Of a stretch of 64,000 bases of DNA, positions 37,018 to 47,707 are shown piece after piece (within the stretch, counting starts at the first letter, position 1; each line of letters starts with the position of its first letter). This DNA is from Hevea brasiliensis. Its lineage: Eukaryota; Streptophyta; Magnoliopsida; Malpighiales; Euphorbiaceae. The translations under genes were made by a program, and so were the position numbers. The stretch covers positions 85,351,183 to 85,415,182 of the forward strand of contig NC_079499.1 of NCBI RefSeq assembly GCF_030052815.1, read 5' to 3'. The notes beneath the pieces are model-generated. The model saw only the letters and a list, made by a program, of their open reading frames with translations. It ran no database searches and was not told the origin of the DNA.

Positions 37018-39806
37018 TGTAACACCCTCCTTGTAGCAACTCCGTACATTCTACTGTTCCGGTGACCGGTGTCGGTCCGGACAGCTAGAACGTCCGGAAA
37101 AATATTTAAACTAAAGTCAGGAACCATAATTAACTCAAATATTAATAAGAAAAAATTTAGTAAAAATTTTAGAAATAAAATACAACCAAGTTAAACGAGC
37201 CGGTGCCCTAGCTAGGGGTAAACTAAAGGAAAGTTGCGGTTCTCGCAACGAGGAGCCCTAGACCCGGGGAAAAATTCATAAAATAATTTTTGGGACTCCA
37301 GAGAAGGGTCATTGAGGTTCCTATGGCATTAGAATGCCAAGAAAATATTTAGAAAAAATTTTCAATCGGTACAGACAATTTTGACCCGTTAAGCCAAACG
37401 GAGGGCATTTTGGTCATTTCGCCTTCAGAGGTGATTTTTGGCCGACTTGTCCAGTTGAGTAAATAATTAATATGACATAAAATATGGATAAACATTACTA
37501 GAAATTAAATTGAAGATGAGTAGTGGAGGAAAGAAAAGAAAGTGAAGAAAAAGCTTATTTATGACATCATTGTGATGTCATTTAAAATTGCCAACCAATC
37601 ACCATTAAGTAACCATTTGACTAACTAATAAAAGAGCTAAATAAAGACCAAGGAAGACCAAAAAACAGCTGCCTTCTCTTCAGCCAAAAACGTGAGTTTC
37701 TCTTCTTCCTCCCTCCATTGATGTTCAATCAAGCAAGCTTAATTTCCTACCTTGTTTCACCATAAAACCCTAACCCCACTTCATTAAAATTTTACCCTAC
37801 ACCTTAAACAAGCTTTTGGCAGCCAAGAAGAGGAAAGAAAGAGAAGTTTAATGATCAATTAGTGACCATCTTAGGTAAGTTGACAATAAAATGGACTGAA
37901 AAATAGGATTGCAAAGTGAAGTTGCAGGCTGCCCTAGGACAGCAGCAGAGGGACTGAAAATTCAGTCTACTTGCACTGCCATAACTTGGGCTGTGTAGGT
38001 CCAATTGATGTTTGGCCAATTGGACATGAAACTAGGCTTGTAATGGCACATTTTTGCTGAAGAAACCATGCCCAAAAGACCAAAGCAAGAGGACCAAAAC
38101 TTGGCCCCAATCCGGACACCCTGCAATACCCACAGAGAAATGACCAAATGAATAAGAATCGTTCATTTGACCATAACTCACTGTAGATATGGTCAATTGA
38201 CCTGAAATATTTACAGAAACAAGTTAAGACATAGAAAAACAACTTTCATGAAGGAACCTACCCCAAATTATGGCCAGAACCTAACCCAAATGGCGATGGC
38301 GATCCTTTGCTCATGTTATCAGAGATATGGTAATTTCTGCAGATTGGCAATCCGGCCAGCTTGGATTTTTGGGCCATATCTTTAGCTACAAAACTCCAAA
38401 TCGAGTGATTCAAAAAAGAAAATTCAACTAGACAAAATAAGGAACAACTTTTATGTTTGACATTTCTTCAAATTTCCACTGTAACAGTGTGTAATGGAGC
38501 AGTAAACTTAGGCTCCAAAACTGAAATTTTCTGTCCTCTTGGTTTTAAGTTAGAAATGGAAATGACAATCAATTCCAACAAGTTTTAAATACGAAATGTG
38601 GTATGTTTGGGGTGTTAAAACCAATACACCTATTTTCTATCCAAAAGTCAACATTTTTGTTGACCAATGAGGTGAATAGTGACACCAAAACTTGAAATGC
38701 ACAAATTGAAGAATTTAAAAGTTTCAAATGCCCTAGTATACCTAACAAGATTGGTTTGGATAGTTTGGCATGCCAATAGGGTTCGATTAGCGATCGCACA
38801 TGGCAATATGCGTTACGTGATTTCATGGCTTTTAGCCATTCGACTTTGCATTGAGATTTGGCCTTGTGCTCGAAATTATTCTGACTTGGTAGGCTGTTGC
38901 ATTGCCTGGGAGATGCATATGTGACCGATGGTGTGACGGCGAGGTAATAGATACCCGATGCGGTTTACGTTATCCATCCGATCGTCTAGTGCAAAGTTAC
39001 ATGGGCAACCAAATGAATGAAAGTGAACAAAGTTCTTGAATTAATGTATATATAACCATACTAAACAAATGAATCATACACATTCACTATATATTTGTTT
39101 TCTTGCTATTTTCTTTTATTTTATTATTGCACCACTAAGCATTATTGCTTAGCGCGTTGCTTTGCCATGCGTAGTCTTTGGAGATCTGATCGTGAGCCCA
39201 ATAGATCGCAGACTGGGTGAGTCCATCCTGCAGTTCTGCACAGTGTCCGTGTCACCTCGTCACCTGCAGTGCATTGGTAGGACACTGGATGTCATTTTGT
39301 CATTTTGTAATTATTTTTTATTTTCTCATATGTATTTGGGATTTATGTAATGTATTTTGAGGTTCCTGTAAATAATAAAGATTTATGGTTATGTATGGAA
39401 GTAATTTGAGTATTTAATTGTTGTTTATATATGAGAACCCTGAGAAAGGGATGTTTGAGAAATGAAAAGGTTGTTGAGACCTGAAATTGAAAAATTGTTG
39501 AGATCTTGATATTGAGTTTAGTGATGATATTGGAGTTGAGAATGAATGAATTTGTTATTGAAAGTGTTTTTAACAGGTTCCGAAGAATTGTTTTCTCCAT
39601 TTTTAGCCGGTACTCTGCCGGATTTTCTATAAAATTTCCGGAACCTCAAATAAATAAAAATTTTGCTAAATGGCTTAAATAAAGTATGTTTCATAAATTA
39701 TATCCAAAAAGCATGATATAAATTAATTAAGGTATATTAGAGTGTGCCGGTACACCGTGTGGTATTACTTACTCGGGTATACTGTATACGGGTAAGGGGT
39801 GTCATA
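37018..39806 (+). repeat. Gypsy-2 5' LTR (with internal deletion)
   Basis: Starts TGTAACACCC and ends GGGGTGTCATA (the CA end changed to TA). It is 2789 bp against 3118 bp for the 3' LTR, because about 330 bp present at 45404-45733 is missing after 37849. The palindrome is at 37561-37581. Three diverged copies of a CCATAACTT-like module start at 37979, 38171 and 38374. No gene is seen in it. Confidence 0.93.
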
Positions 39807-39811
39807 TTTAG

Positions 39812-39823
39812 TGGTATCAGAGC
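39812..39823 (+). other. Gypsy-2 primer binding site (tRNA-iMet)
   Basis: TGGTATCAGAGC, 5 bp after the 5' LTR end. Confidence 0.95.
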
Positions 39824-39933
39824 ACGGTTTAGGCGTTTTTGGGCCTAGATTGAGTCCATACCATGCATTGCATTTGTAAGAGTCGAGGTGACACTAACGC
39901 ATATCTGTTTATCTTTCTTATTTTGAATAGGAT

Positions 39934-41130
39934 ATGGACCCTTCATCTCAGAGAGCCGTTGAGGAGGAAGTGGAGAGTCATGCTCCACTGCGGCAGTGAG
40001 GCTGGGGCATGAGAGAATCTGCTCGCCACTCAAGCGAGCACCTTTCGGCCTCCACAGGCCATGTTCCAACAAATGGCCGACTTCTTTAGACAAATGGCCG
40101 GAGTAATGCCAGCACCACCACCACCACCACCAGCTCTACAGCAGAAATCACACCTGGAAAGGCTAAGAAAGTTTGGGGCGGTGGATTTCTTTGGCAAGAG
40201 AGAGGATGACTCTGTTGCAGCCGAGAATTGGTTGAACAGAACGGGCAGAGTTCTAAAACAACTCCACTGCACCCCAGAGCAAAACCTGGAGGCTGCTATA
40301 TCCCTGCTACAAGACGATGCATATGAGTGGTGGGACACTGTGTCCAGTGAAGTGCAGCCAGAAGCTGTAACTTGGGACTTCTTTCTCTCTGAATTCAAGA
40401 AGAAATATGTGGGTACTGTATACCTAGAAGAGAGAAGAAGAGAGTTTATTAACCTTAGGCAGAGACAGCTGTCAGTGGCCGAATATGAGAAGGAATTTGT
40501 TCGATTAAGCCGCTACGGAAGGGAGATAGTCCCTAATGAAGCTAAAAGGTGCAAGAGATTTGAAGAGGGACTAAATGACAACATCAAGATCCAGCTCATT
40601 GCCTTGGGAATCACAGAATTTACCAAGTTAGTGGAAGCTGCAATAAAGGTTGAAAAAGTAAGAATCAGTGAGCAGACTAGAAGGGAAAGACAGCAGAAGA
40701 GGGGCCCAGGTCAGTCTAGTTTAGCTCCTGCATTTGGGAAGAAGTTCAAGGGTCCTCCTGCACAGAGTTCAGCTCAGCCACAGTCGAAGTCGGTCTCGGG
40801 GCTGAGCCACGATTCACCCCTAGGTGAGGTCAGTCCTCACCATCAGTGGGCGCTCTCGAGGATGGGGTTGAGGACCAGCCCGGCATCTTACGCATGTCCA
40901 CACTGAAGTGGCACAAGGGGAGTGTTGGAGAGTGGCGGTGCTGCTTGAGGTGTGGGTCAACAGAGCATCGATTAAAGGCCCACGCAGAACTACTACATTT
41001 GCTCCAACACAAGCGATGGACACTGCTCCTGCACCAGAGAGGTAGAAAATGCGGTAAATCGAGGTTGTTGGACCATCACGAGGCACTGCATCGAGCGGCG
41101 GAGAGGCCCGACAGCGGACCACTAGCAAGA
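39934..41130 (+). pseudogene. Gypsy-2 gag
   Basis: The likely start is ATG at 39934 (MDPSSQRAVEEEVESHAPL), with a frameshift before 40061. From there one frame encodes MFQQMADFFRQMAG, a poly-Pro run, and a full Retrotrans_gag core with AYEWWDTVSSE, FKKKYVG, and the LRQRQLSVAEYEKEFVRLS block. A basic linker follows. The zinc knuckle area at 40920-41000 is shredded: CCLRCGSTEHRLK keeps two Cys and His but the last Cys is out of frame. Sequence at 40800-41130 is scrambled by indels. Gag would form the particle shell. Confidence 0.9.
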
Positions 41131-41134
41131 AATT

Positions 41135-41582
41135 ATGCCACGAGCTCGGGAGGAGCAAGATGCCGGGCGTCATCGAGTGCGTTCTCCCTCTGAAGACACT
41201 GTGCATGCATTGGTGGATCCAGGATCCACTCATTCCTACATTTACATCAACTTACCCGTAGAAAGGGGGATACTAGTAGGGGAGAGTGACCAAGACATTC
41301 TGGTCACTAATCCATTGGGCCACAGTGTGGTAGTGAACAAAGTATACAAGGGTTGCCCGTTAAGGATTCAGGTATGAATTCTTGGTAGACCTAATTGAGT
41401 TGCCCTTCCATGAGTTTGACGTGATATTGGGAATGGACTGGTTGTCACGTCATCAGGCAATAGTTGATTGCAAATTGAAGAGAATTTCTCTAAAAACTTC
41501 AGAGGGTAATGAGATCACCGTTGTGGGGGAAAGGATGATTTCTTGTCCAATGTCATCTCAACCACGATTGCAAGAAGAATGA
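41135..41582 (+). pseudogene. Gypsy-2 aspartic protease
   Basis: The active site region ALVDPGSTHSYI has D-P-G at 41216-41224 instead of D-S/T-G. D-P-G may be a normal variant in this group, so it is not by itself proof of loss. Downstream, VILGMDWLSRHQAIVDC is the second hallmark block of chromovirus proteases. A frameshift near 41378 splits the two halves, and a further run of indels at 41580-41750 separates it from the RT. Confidence 0.88.
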
Positions 41583-41739
41583 TGAGAAAAGGTGAAGCCT
41601 ACCTAGCACATGTGGTGGATACTAGCGAGCTAAGCCAAACTTGAGTGACATACCCACGAAGAGACTTCCCAGGTATTTCTGAAGAGTTGCTGGTTTGCCA
41701 CTAGAAAGGGAAGTTGAATTTGCTATTGAGACAACTGCA

Positions 41740-42990
41740 GATGCTGACACCCATTTTCATTGCTCCTTATAGGATGGCACCCAGATTGAGGAGTTGAAAA
41801 CTCGATTGCAAGAGTTGCTTGATAAGGGGTTCATACGCGATGTGTCACCATGGGGAGCTCGGTCTTTGTTTGTGAAAAAGAAGGATGGGACTTTGAGGCT
41901 ATGCATTGATTACTGCGATTGAATAAAGTAGTGATGAAGAACAAATATCCGTTGCCTAGAATTGATGATCTGTTTGATCAGTTGAAGGGAGCAGGAGTAT
42001 TTTCTAAAATTGATCTCAGGTCAGGGTATCATCAGTTGAGGGTGAAGGATGCAGATGTGCCAAAGACTGCATTCAGGACCCGATATGGGCATTATGAGTT
42101 TCTAGTGATGCCCTTTGGCCTAACAAATGCACCAGCAGCATTCATGGACCTTATGAACCGTATCTTTCATCCACACTTAGATCGGTTCGTAGTGGTCTTT
42201 ATTGATGATATTTTGGTATATTCCAAGACCAGGGAAGAACATTATGAGCATTTGAGGATTGTTCGCAAACCACGAGAGAAAAGAAGGCTGTATGCTAAGT
42301 TGTCCAAGTGTGACTTTTGGTGAATGAGATAGCATTCCTTGGACACATAGTGTCGGTGATGGGATTAGGGTGGATCCCAAGAAAATAGAAGCAGTGATGG
42401 AATGGAAGCCTCCCAGGAATACAACTGAGGTCAGAAGCTTCTTGGGGCTAGCTGGGTATTACAGAAGATTTGTAAAGGGATTTTCCTTAATAGCTGCTCC
42501 AATGACCAAGTTGTTACACAAAAATGTCAGATTTGACTGGAATGACAAGTGTCAGACCAGTTTTGAGAAATTGAAGGCTATGTTGACAGAGGCACCAGTG
42601 TTAACACAGCCAGTGTCCGGAAAGGACTTTGTGGTCTATAGTGATGCCTCACATAATGGGTTAGGGTGTGTATTGATGCAAGAGGGGAAGGTGGTCGCTT
42701 ATGCTTCCAGACAGCTAAGGCCACATGAACAGAACTACCCTACCCATGATCTAGAGCTCGCAGCAATTATCTTCGCACTGAAGATATGGAGGCATTACTT
42801 GTATGGGGAAAAGTGCTACATTTACGGACCACAAAAGTGAAATACTTGCCAACCTGGAAGGAGCTCAACCTTAGACCGAGGCGATGGATTGAGTTCCTGA
42901 AGGATTATGACTGTGTAATTGACTACCATCCTGGGAAGGCAAATGTAGTTGCTGATGCTTTGAGCAGAAAGTCCATCACAGCTTTGAGAT
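41740..42990 (+). pseudogene. Gypsy-2 reverse transcriptase and RNase H
   Basis: The RT spans roughly 41760-42330, with [47 protein letters not shown] and the catalytic [10 protein letters not shown] all recognisable. A frameshift near 42322 leads into [15 protein letters not shown] (42370 onward) and the RNase H with [18 protein letters not shown] second frameshift near 42830 ruins the TDHKS block before KELNLRPRRWIEFLKDYD and ADALSRK. The region would copy RNA to DNA. The catalytic residues seen are intact, so inactivation comes from indels. Confidence 0.92.
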
Positions 42991-44378
42991 CATTGAATGC
43001 CCGTCTAACTTTGATTCGAGATGGAGCTATTTTGGCTGAGTTGCAAGTGAGGCCAAACCTGCTACAGCAGATTTTGGATGGGCAAATGGCAGATGGAAAA
43101 TTAACGGCCATTATGAGCAAAATCCCAGAAGGAAAAGCAACTGATTATGAGGTGAAGGTAAATGGGTGTCTGTATTACAAAGGAAGACTGTGTGTACCAG
43201 ATGATGGGGAATTGAAGGCCAATATTCTAAAAGAGGCACACACTAGTGTATATGCTATGCACCCAGGAAGTACAAAGATGTATCATGATCTGAAGCTTGA
43301 TTGGTGGCACAGTATGAAGAAAGACATAGTGACTATGTGACTAAATGCTTGACATGTCAGCAAGTCAAGGCAGAACATCAAGTTCCATCGGGTTTGCTAC
43401 AGCCTATACGCATACCTGAATGGAAATGGGATCGGGTCACCATGGATTTTGTAAGTGGTCTACCTCTCACCCGGAAGAAACATGATGCAACATGGGTGAT
43501 AATTGATAGATTGACAAAGTCAGCACACTTTCTGCCAGTTAGGACTGACTACTCACTAGAGAGGTTAGCAGAATTGTATATCAGTGAGATAGTTAGACTG
43601 CATGGAATACTACTTTCCATCATATCTGATCGAGACCCAAGGTTTACATCGAGATTCTGGAAGAAGTTGCATGAGTCCTTGGGTACACAACTCCATTTCA
43701 GCACAGCTTTCCATCCTCAGACGGATGGGCAATCAGAAAGAGTAATCCAAGTAAACAATTGAAACCAATGAAATTGATACAAATATTGAATTGAAATGAT
43801 AACAATAACGTGAAATACTTGTCAGGTCCTTGAGGATATGCTGAGGAGTTGTGTCATTGAGTTTGAGGGAAGTTGGGATAGATACCTCCCAGCGCGAATT
43901 TGCATACAACAATAGCTACCAAGCTAGTATCCAAATGGCCCCGTATGAAGCTGTATGGGAGAAAATGTAGAACTCCAGTGTCTTTGGACTGAATTGGCGA
44001 AGACAAGCGGTAGGGCGGACACAGTGAAACAGGCTGAGGAGAAGGTGAAATCAATCAAAGCCAACTTAAAGGTTGCCTCAGACAGACAGAAATCTTATGC
44101 CGACCTGAAGAGGAAAGAAATAGAATATGTGGTTGGCGACAAAGTGTTCCTCAAGGTGTCACCATGGAAGAAGGTATTGAGGTTTGGAAGGAAAGGTAAG
44201 TTAAGCCCTAGGTTCATTGGCCCATATGAAATCATCGAACGTGTGGGTCTAGTGGCCTATAGGCTAGCTTTACCACAGTGGACAAGATCCACAATGTGTT
44301 CCACGTGTCTATGCTCGGAAGATACCGCTCGGATCCTTCACATGTCATCTCGGAGAAGAAATTGAAATACAGCCGGAT
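42991..44378 (+). pseudogene. Gypsy-2 integrase
   Basis: The zinc-binding N-terminus (ILKEAH...MHPGSTKMY, then CLTCQQVKAEHQ) is split by a frameshift near 43330. The catalytic core at 43430-43750 has [15 protein letters not shown] and HPQTDGQSERVIQ, so the D,D,E triad is intact. After VIQ a 75-bp GT...AG segment intervenes (43751-43825). The frame then resumes with VLEDMLRSCVIEFEGSWDR before small deletions. The C-terminal GDKVFLKVSPWKK and GKLSPRFIGPYEIIERVG blocks are kept to about 44270. Integrase would insert the cDNA in the genome. Confidence 0.92.
43751..43825 (+). other. Intron-like insertion in the Gypsy-2 integrase
   Basis: Seventy-five bp beginning GTAAAC and ending TACTTGTCAG. It is AT-rich, contains in-frame stops, and is absent from the aligned place in Gypsy-3 (61095-61110). 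Removing it joins Val-Ile-Gln to Val-Leu-Glu-Asp in frame, matching the Gypsy-3 Val-Ile-Gln-Ile-Leu-Glu-Asp. It fits a minimal plant spliceosomal intron. A non-spliced microinsertion is the alternative. Confidence 0.6.
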
Positions 44379-44570
44379 TTGACATACGAAGAAGAACCTC
44401 TACGGATCTTGGCTCTGGAAGTGAAAGACTTGAGAAACAAGCAAATTCCATTGGTGAAAGTGCTTTGGAGGCACCACAACACCGAGGAGGCAACTTGGGA
44501 AAGTGAAGAGACGATGAGGCAACAGTTCCCTCAACTGTTTGCATCAGGTAAATTCGAGGACGAAATTTAA
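44379..44570 (+). pseudogene. Gypsy-2 chromodomain-like C-terminus
   Basis: TYEEEPLRILALEVKDLRNK, then IPLVKVLWRHHNTEEATWE and MRQQFPQLF: the divergent chromodomain at the integrase end of plant chromoviruses, thought to guide insertion to particular chromatin. It ends at TAA 44568-44570, 14 bp before the 3' LTR. It is out of frame with the upstream integrase. Confidence 0.88.
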
Positions 44571-44573
44571 ATT

Positions 44574-44583
44574 AGAGGAAGAG
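44574..44583 (+). other. Gypsy-2 polypurine tract
   Basis: AGAGGAAGAG directly before the 3' LTR start. Confidence 0.8.
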
Positions 44584-44584
44584 T

Positions 44585-47500
44585 TGTAACACCCTCCTGT
44601 AGCAACTCAGTACATTCTCTTATTCGGTGACGGTGTCGGTCGGACAGCTAAACGTCTGGAAAAATATTTAAACTAAAGTCAAGAACCATAATTAACTCAA
44701 ATATTAATAAGAAAAATTTAGTAAAAATTTTAGAAATAAAATACAACCAAGTTAAGCGAGCGATTGCCCTAGCGAGGGTAAACGAGAGGAAGTTGCGGTT
44801 CTATAGCGAGAGCCCTAGACAGGAAAAATTCATAAATTATTTTTTGGTACTGCAGAGAAGGGTCTTTGAGGTTCATTTGGCATTAGAATGCCAAGAAAAT
44901 ATTTAGTAAAATTTTTCTATCGGTTCAGACATTTTTGAACCGTTAAGCCACTCGGAGGGCATTTTGGTCATTTTGCCTTCAGAGGTGATTTTTGGCCGAC
45001 TTGTCCAGTTGAGTAAATAATTAATATGACATAAAATATGGATAAACATTACTAAAAATTAAATTGAAGATGAGAAGTGGAGGAAAGAAAAGAAAGTGAA
45101 GAAAAAGCTTATTTATGACATCATTGTGATGTCATTTAAAATTGCCAACCAATCACCATTAAGTAACCATTTGACTAACTAATAAAAGAGCTAAATAAAG
45201 ACCAAGGAAGACCAAAAACCAGCTGCCTTCTCTTCAGCCAAAAACGTGAGTTTCTCTTCTTCCTCCCTCCATTGATGTTCAATCAAGCAAGCTTAATTTC
45301 CTACCTTGTTTCACCATAAAACCCTAACCCCACTTCATTAAAATTTTACCCTACACCTTAAACAAGCTTTTGGCAGCCAAGAAGAGGAAAGAAAGAGAAG
45401 TTTGAGTTGGGAAAAAAACTGCCCTATTCAAGGTTAGTGCACTATATACCTAAAACTCTTTAATTTCATGAAATGGAACTTGAATTTAGTAAGAAAATGT
45501 AATTTAAATGAACAAAATTCATGTGTATGTGTACATGAGTTTTGGCTGCCCTAGTGAAGGAATAGGAAGGAGTGTTTTTGATGCTTGAAGTGAACTAGAA
45601 TCATGTAGGAAGTTTATAAACATAAGAATAATAAGTTGGTATGCTAACTAAGGCATTTTGTAGAAAACCTAATGTGAAGCTAGGGTTTTGGGGTGTGAAA
45701 ATTGACTTGGCTTAGGAAATTGTTAGAGCACATTTTAATGGTCAATTAGTGACCATCTTAGGTAAGTTGACCATAAAATGGACTGAAAAATAGGATTGCA
45801 AAGTGAAGTTGCAGGCTACCCTAGGGCGACGGAGGGGTGAAAATTCAGTCCACTTGCACTGCCATAACTTGGGCTGTGTAGGTCCAATTGATGTTTGGCC
45901 AATTGGACATGAAACTAGGCTTGTAATGGCACATTTTTTCTGAAGAAACCATGCCCAAAAGACCAAAGCAAGAGGACCAAAACTTGGCCCCAATCCGGAC
46001 ACCCTGCAACAGCCCCTGCAAAAATGACCAAATGAATAGTAACTGTTCATTTGGCCATAACTCACTGTAGATATGGTCAATTGACCAGAAATTTTTACAG
46101 CAACAAGTTAAGACATAGACAAACAATTTTCATGAAGGAACCTACCCAAATTATGGCCAGAACCTAACCCAAATGGCAGTGGCAGTCACTGTTCATGTTA
46201 CTGTAGATATGGTAATTTCTGCAGATTGGCAATCCGGCCAGCTTGGGTTTTTGGGCCATATCTTTAGCTACAAAACTCCAAATCGAGTGATTCAAAAAAG
46301 GAAATTCAACTAGACAAAATAAGGAACAACTTTCATGTTTGACATTTCTTCAAATTTCCACTGTAACAGTGTGTAATGGAGCAGTAAACTTAGGCTCCAA
46401 AAATGAAATTTTCTGCCCTCTTGGTTTTAAGTTAGAAATGGAAATGGCAATCAATTCCAACAAGTTTTAAATACGAAATGTGGTATGTTTGGGGTGTTAA
46501 AACCAATACACCTATTTTCTATCCAAAAGTCAACATTTTTGTTGACCAATGAGGTGAATAGTGACACCAAAACTTGAAATGCACAAATTGAAGAATTTAA
46601 AAGTTTTAAATGCCCTAGTATACCTAACAAGATTGGTTTGGATAGTTTGGCATGCCAATAGGGTTCAGTTAGCAGTACTGCACATGGCAATATGCCGTTC
46701 TTTGATTTCATGGCTTTTAGCCATTCTGACTTTGCATTGAGATTTGGCCTTGTACCTGAAATTATTTACAGCTTGGTAGCTGTTCTGTTGCACACCGGGA
46801 GATGTATATGTGACCGATGGTGTGACGGCCCGAGGTACTAGATACCCTGTGCCAGTTTACCCGTTATCCAGTCCAGTCGTCTAGTGTAGGTTACATGGGC
46901 AACCAAATGAATGAAAGTGAACAAAGTTACTGAATTAATGTATATATAACCATACTAAACAAATGAATCATACACATTCACTATATATTTGTTTTCTTGC
47001 TATTTTCTTTTATTTTATTATTGCACCACTAAGCATTATTGCTTAGCACGTTGCTTTTGCCACGCGTAGGTACTGGAGATACAGATCGTGAGCCCAGTAG
47101 ACCGCAGACTGGGTGAGTCCATCCTGCAGTTCTGCACAGTGTCCGTGTCACCTTGTCACCTGCAGTGCATTGGTAGGACACTAGATGTCATTTTGTCATT
47201 TTGTAATTAATTTTTATTTTCTCATATATATTTGGGATTTATGTAATGTATTTTGAGGTTCCTGTAAATAATAAAGATTTATGGTTATGTATGGAAGTAA
47301 TTTGAGTATTTAATTATTGTTTATATATGAGAACCCTGAGAAAGGGATGTTTAAGAAATGAAAAGGTTGTTGAGACCTGAAATTGAAAAATTGTTGAGAT
47401 CTTGATATTGAGTTTAGTGATGATATTGGAGTTGAGAATGAATGAATTTGTTATTGGAAGTGTTTTTAACAGGTTCCGAAGAATTGTTTTCTCCATTTTT

Positions 47501-47702
47501 AGCCGATACTTCGCCGAATTTTCTATAAAATTTCCGAAACCTCAAATAAATAAAAATTTTGCTAAATGGCTTAAATAAAGTATGTTTCATAAATTATATC
47601 CAAAAAGCATGATATAAATTAATTAAGGTATATTAGAGTGTGCCAGTACACCGTGTGGCATTACTTACTCGGGTATACTGTACACGGGTAAGGGGTGTCA
47701 CA
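44585..47702 (+). repeat. Gypsy-2 3' LTR
   Basis: Starts TGTAACACCC and ends GTGTCACA at the ATGTT duplication. The palindrome is at 45115-45135 and the donor-like AAG|GTTAGT at 45433, inside the segment missing from the 5' LTR. The first 250 bp has lost many single bases from double C and double G pairs relative to the 5' LTR. No gene is seen in it. Confidence 0.94.
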
Positions 47703-47707
47703 ATGTT

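Larger units (their letters stand above)
37018..47702 (+). mobile_element. Gypsy-2: chromovirus inserted in Copia-1
   Basis: A 10.7-kb plus-strand element flanked by ATGTT at 37013-37017 and 47703-47707. LTRs are 37018-39806 and 44585-47702. The internal order is primer site, gag, protease, RT, RNase H, integrase, chromodomain and polypurine tract, the Ty3/gypsy order. The chromodomain-like C-terminus places it among chromoviruses, probably the Tekay/Del group. Coding regions are broken by many one- to few-base indels, more than by nonsense changes. The integrase carries an intron-like insertion. Confidence 0.95.

Noticed and set aside
41216..41224. D-P-G in the Gypsy-2 protease as an inactivating mutation.
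   Set aside because: I believe D-P-G occurs as a normal variant in related plant chromoviruses, so only the D-L-G of Gypsy-3 was treated as a lesion.
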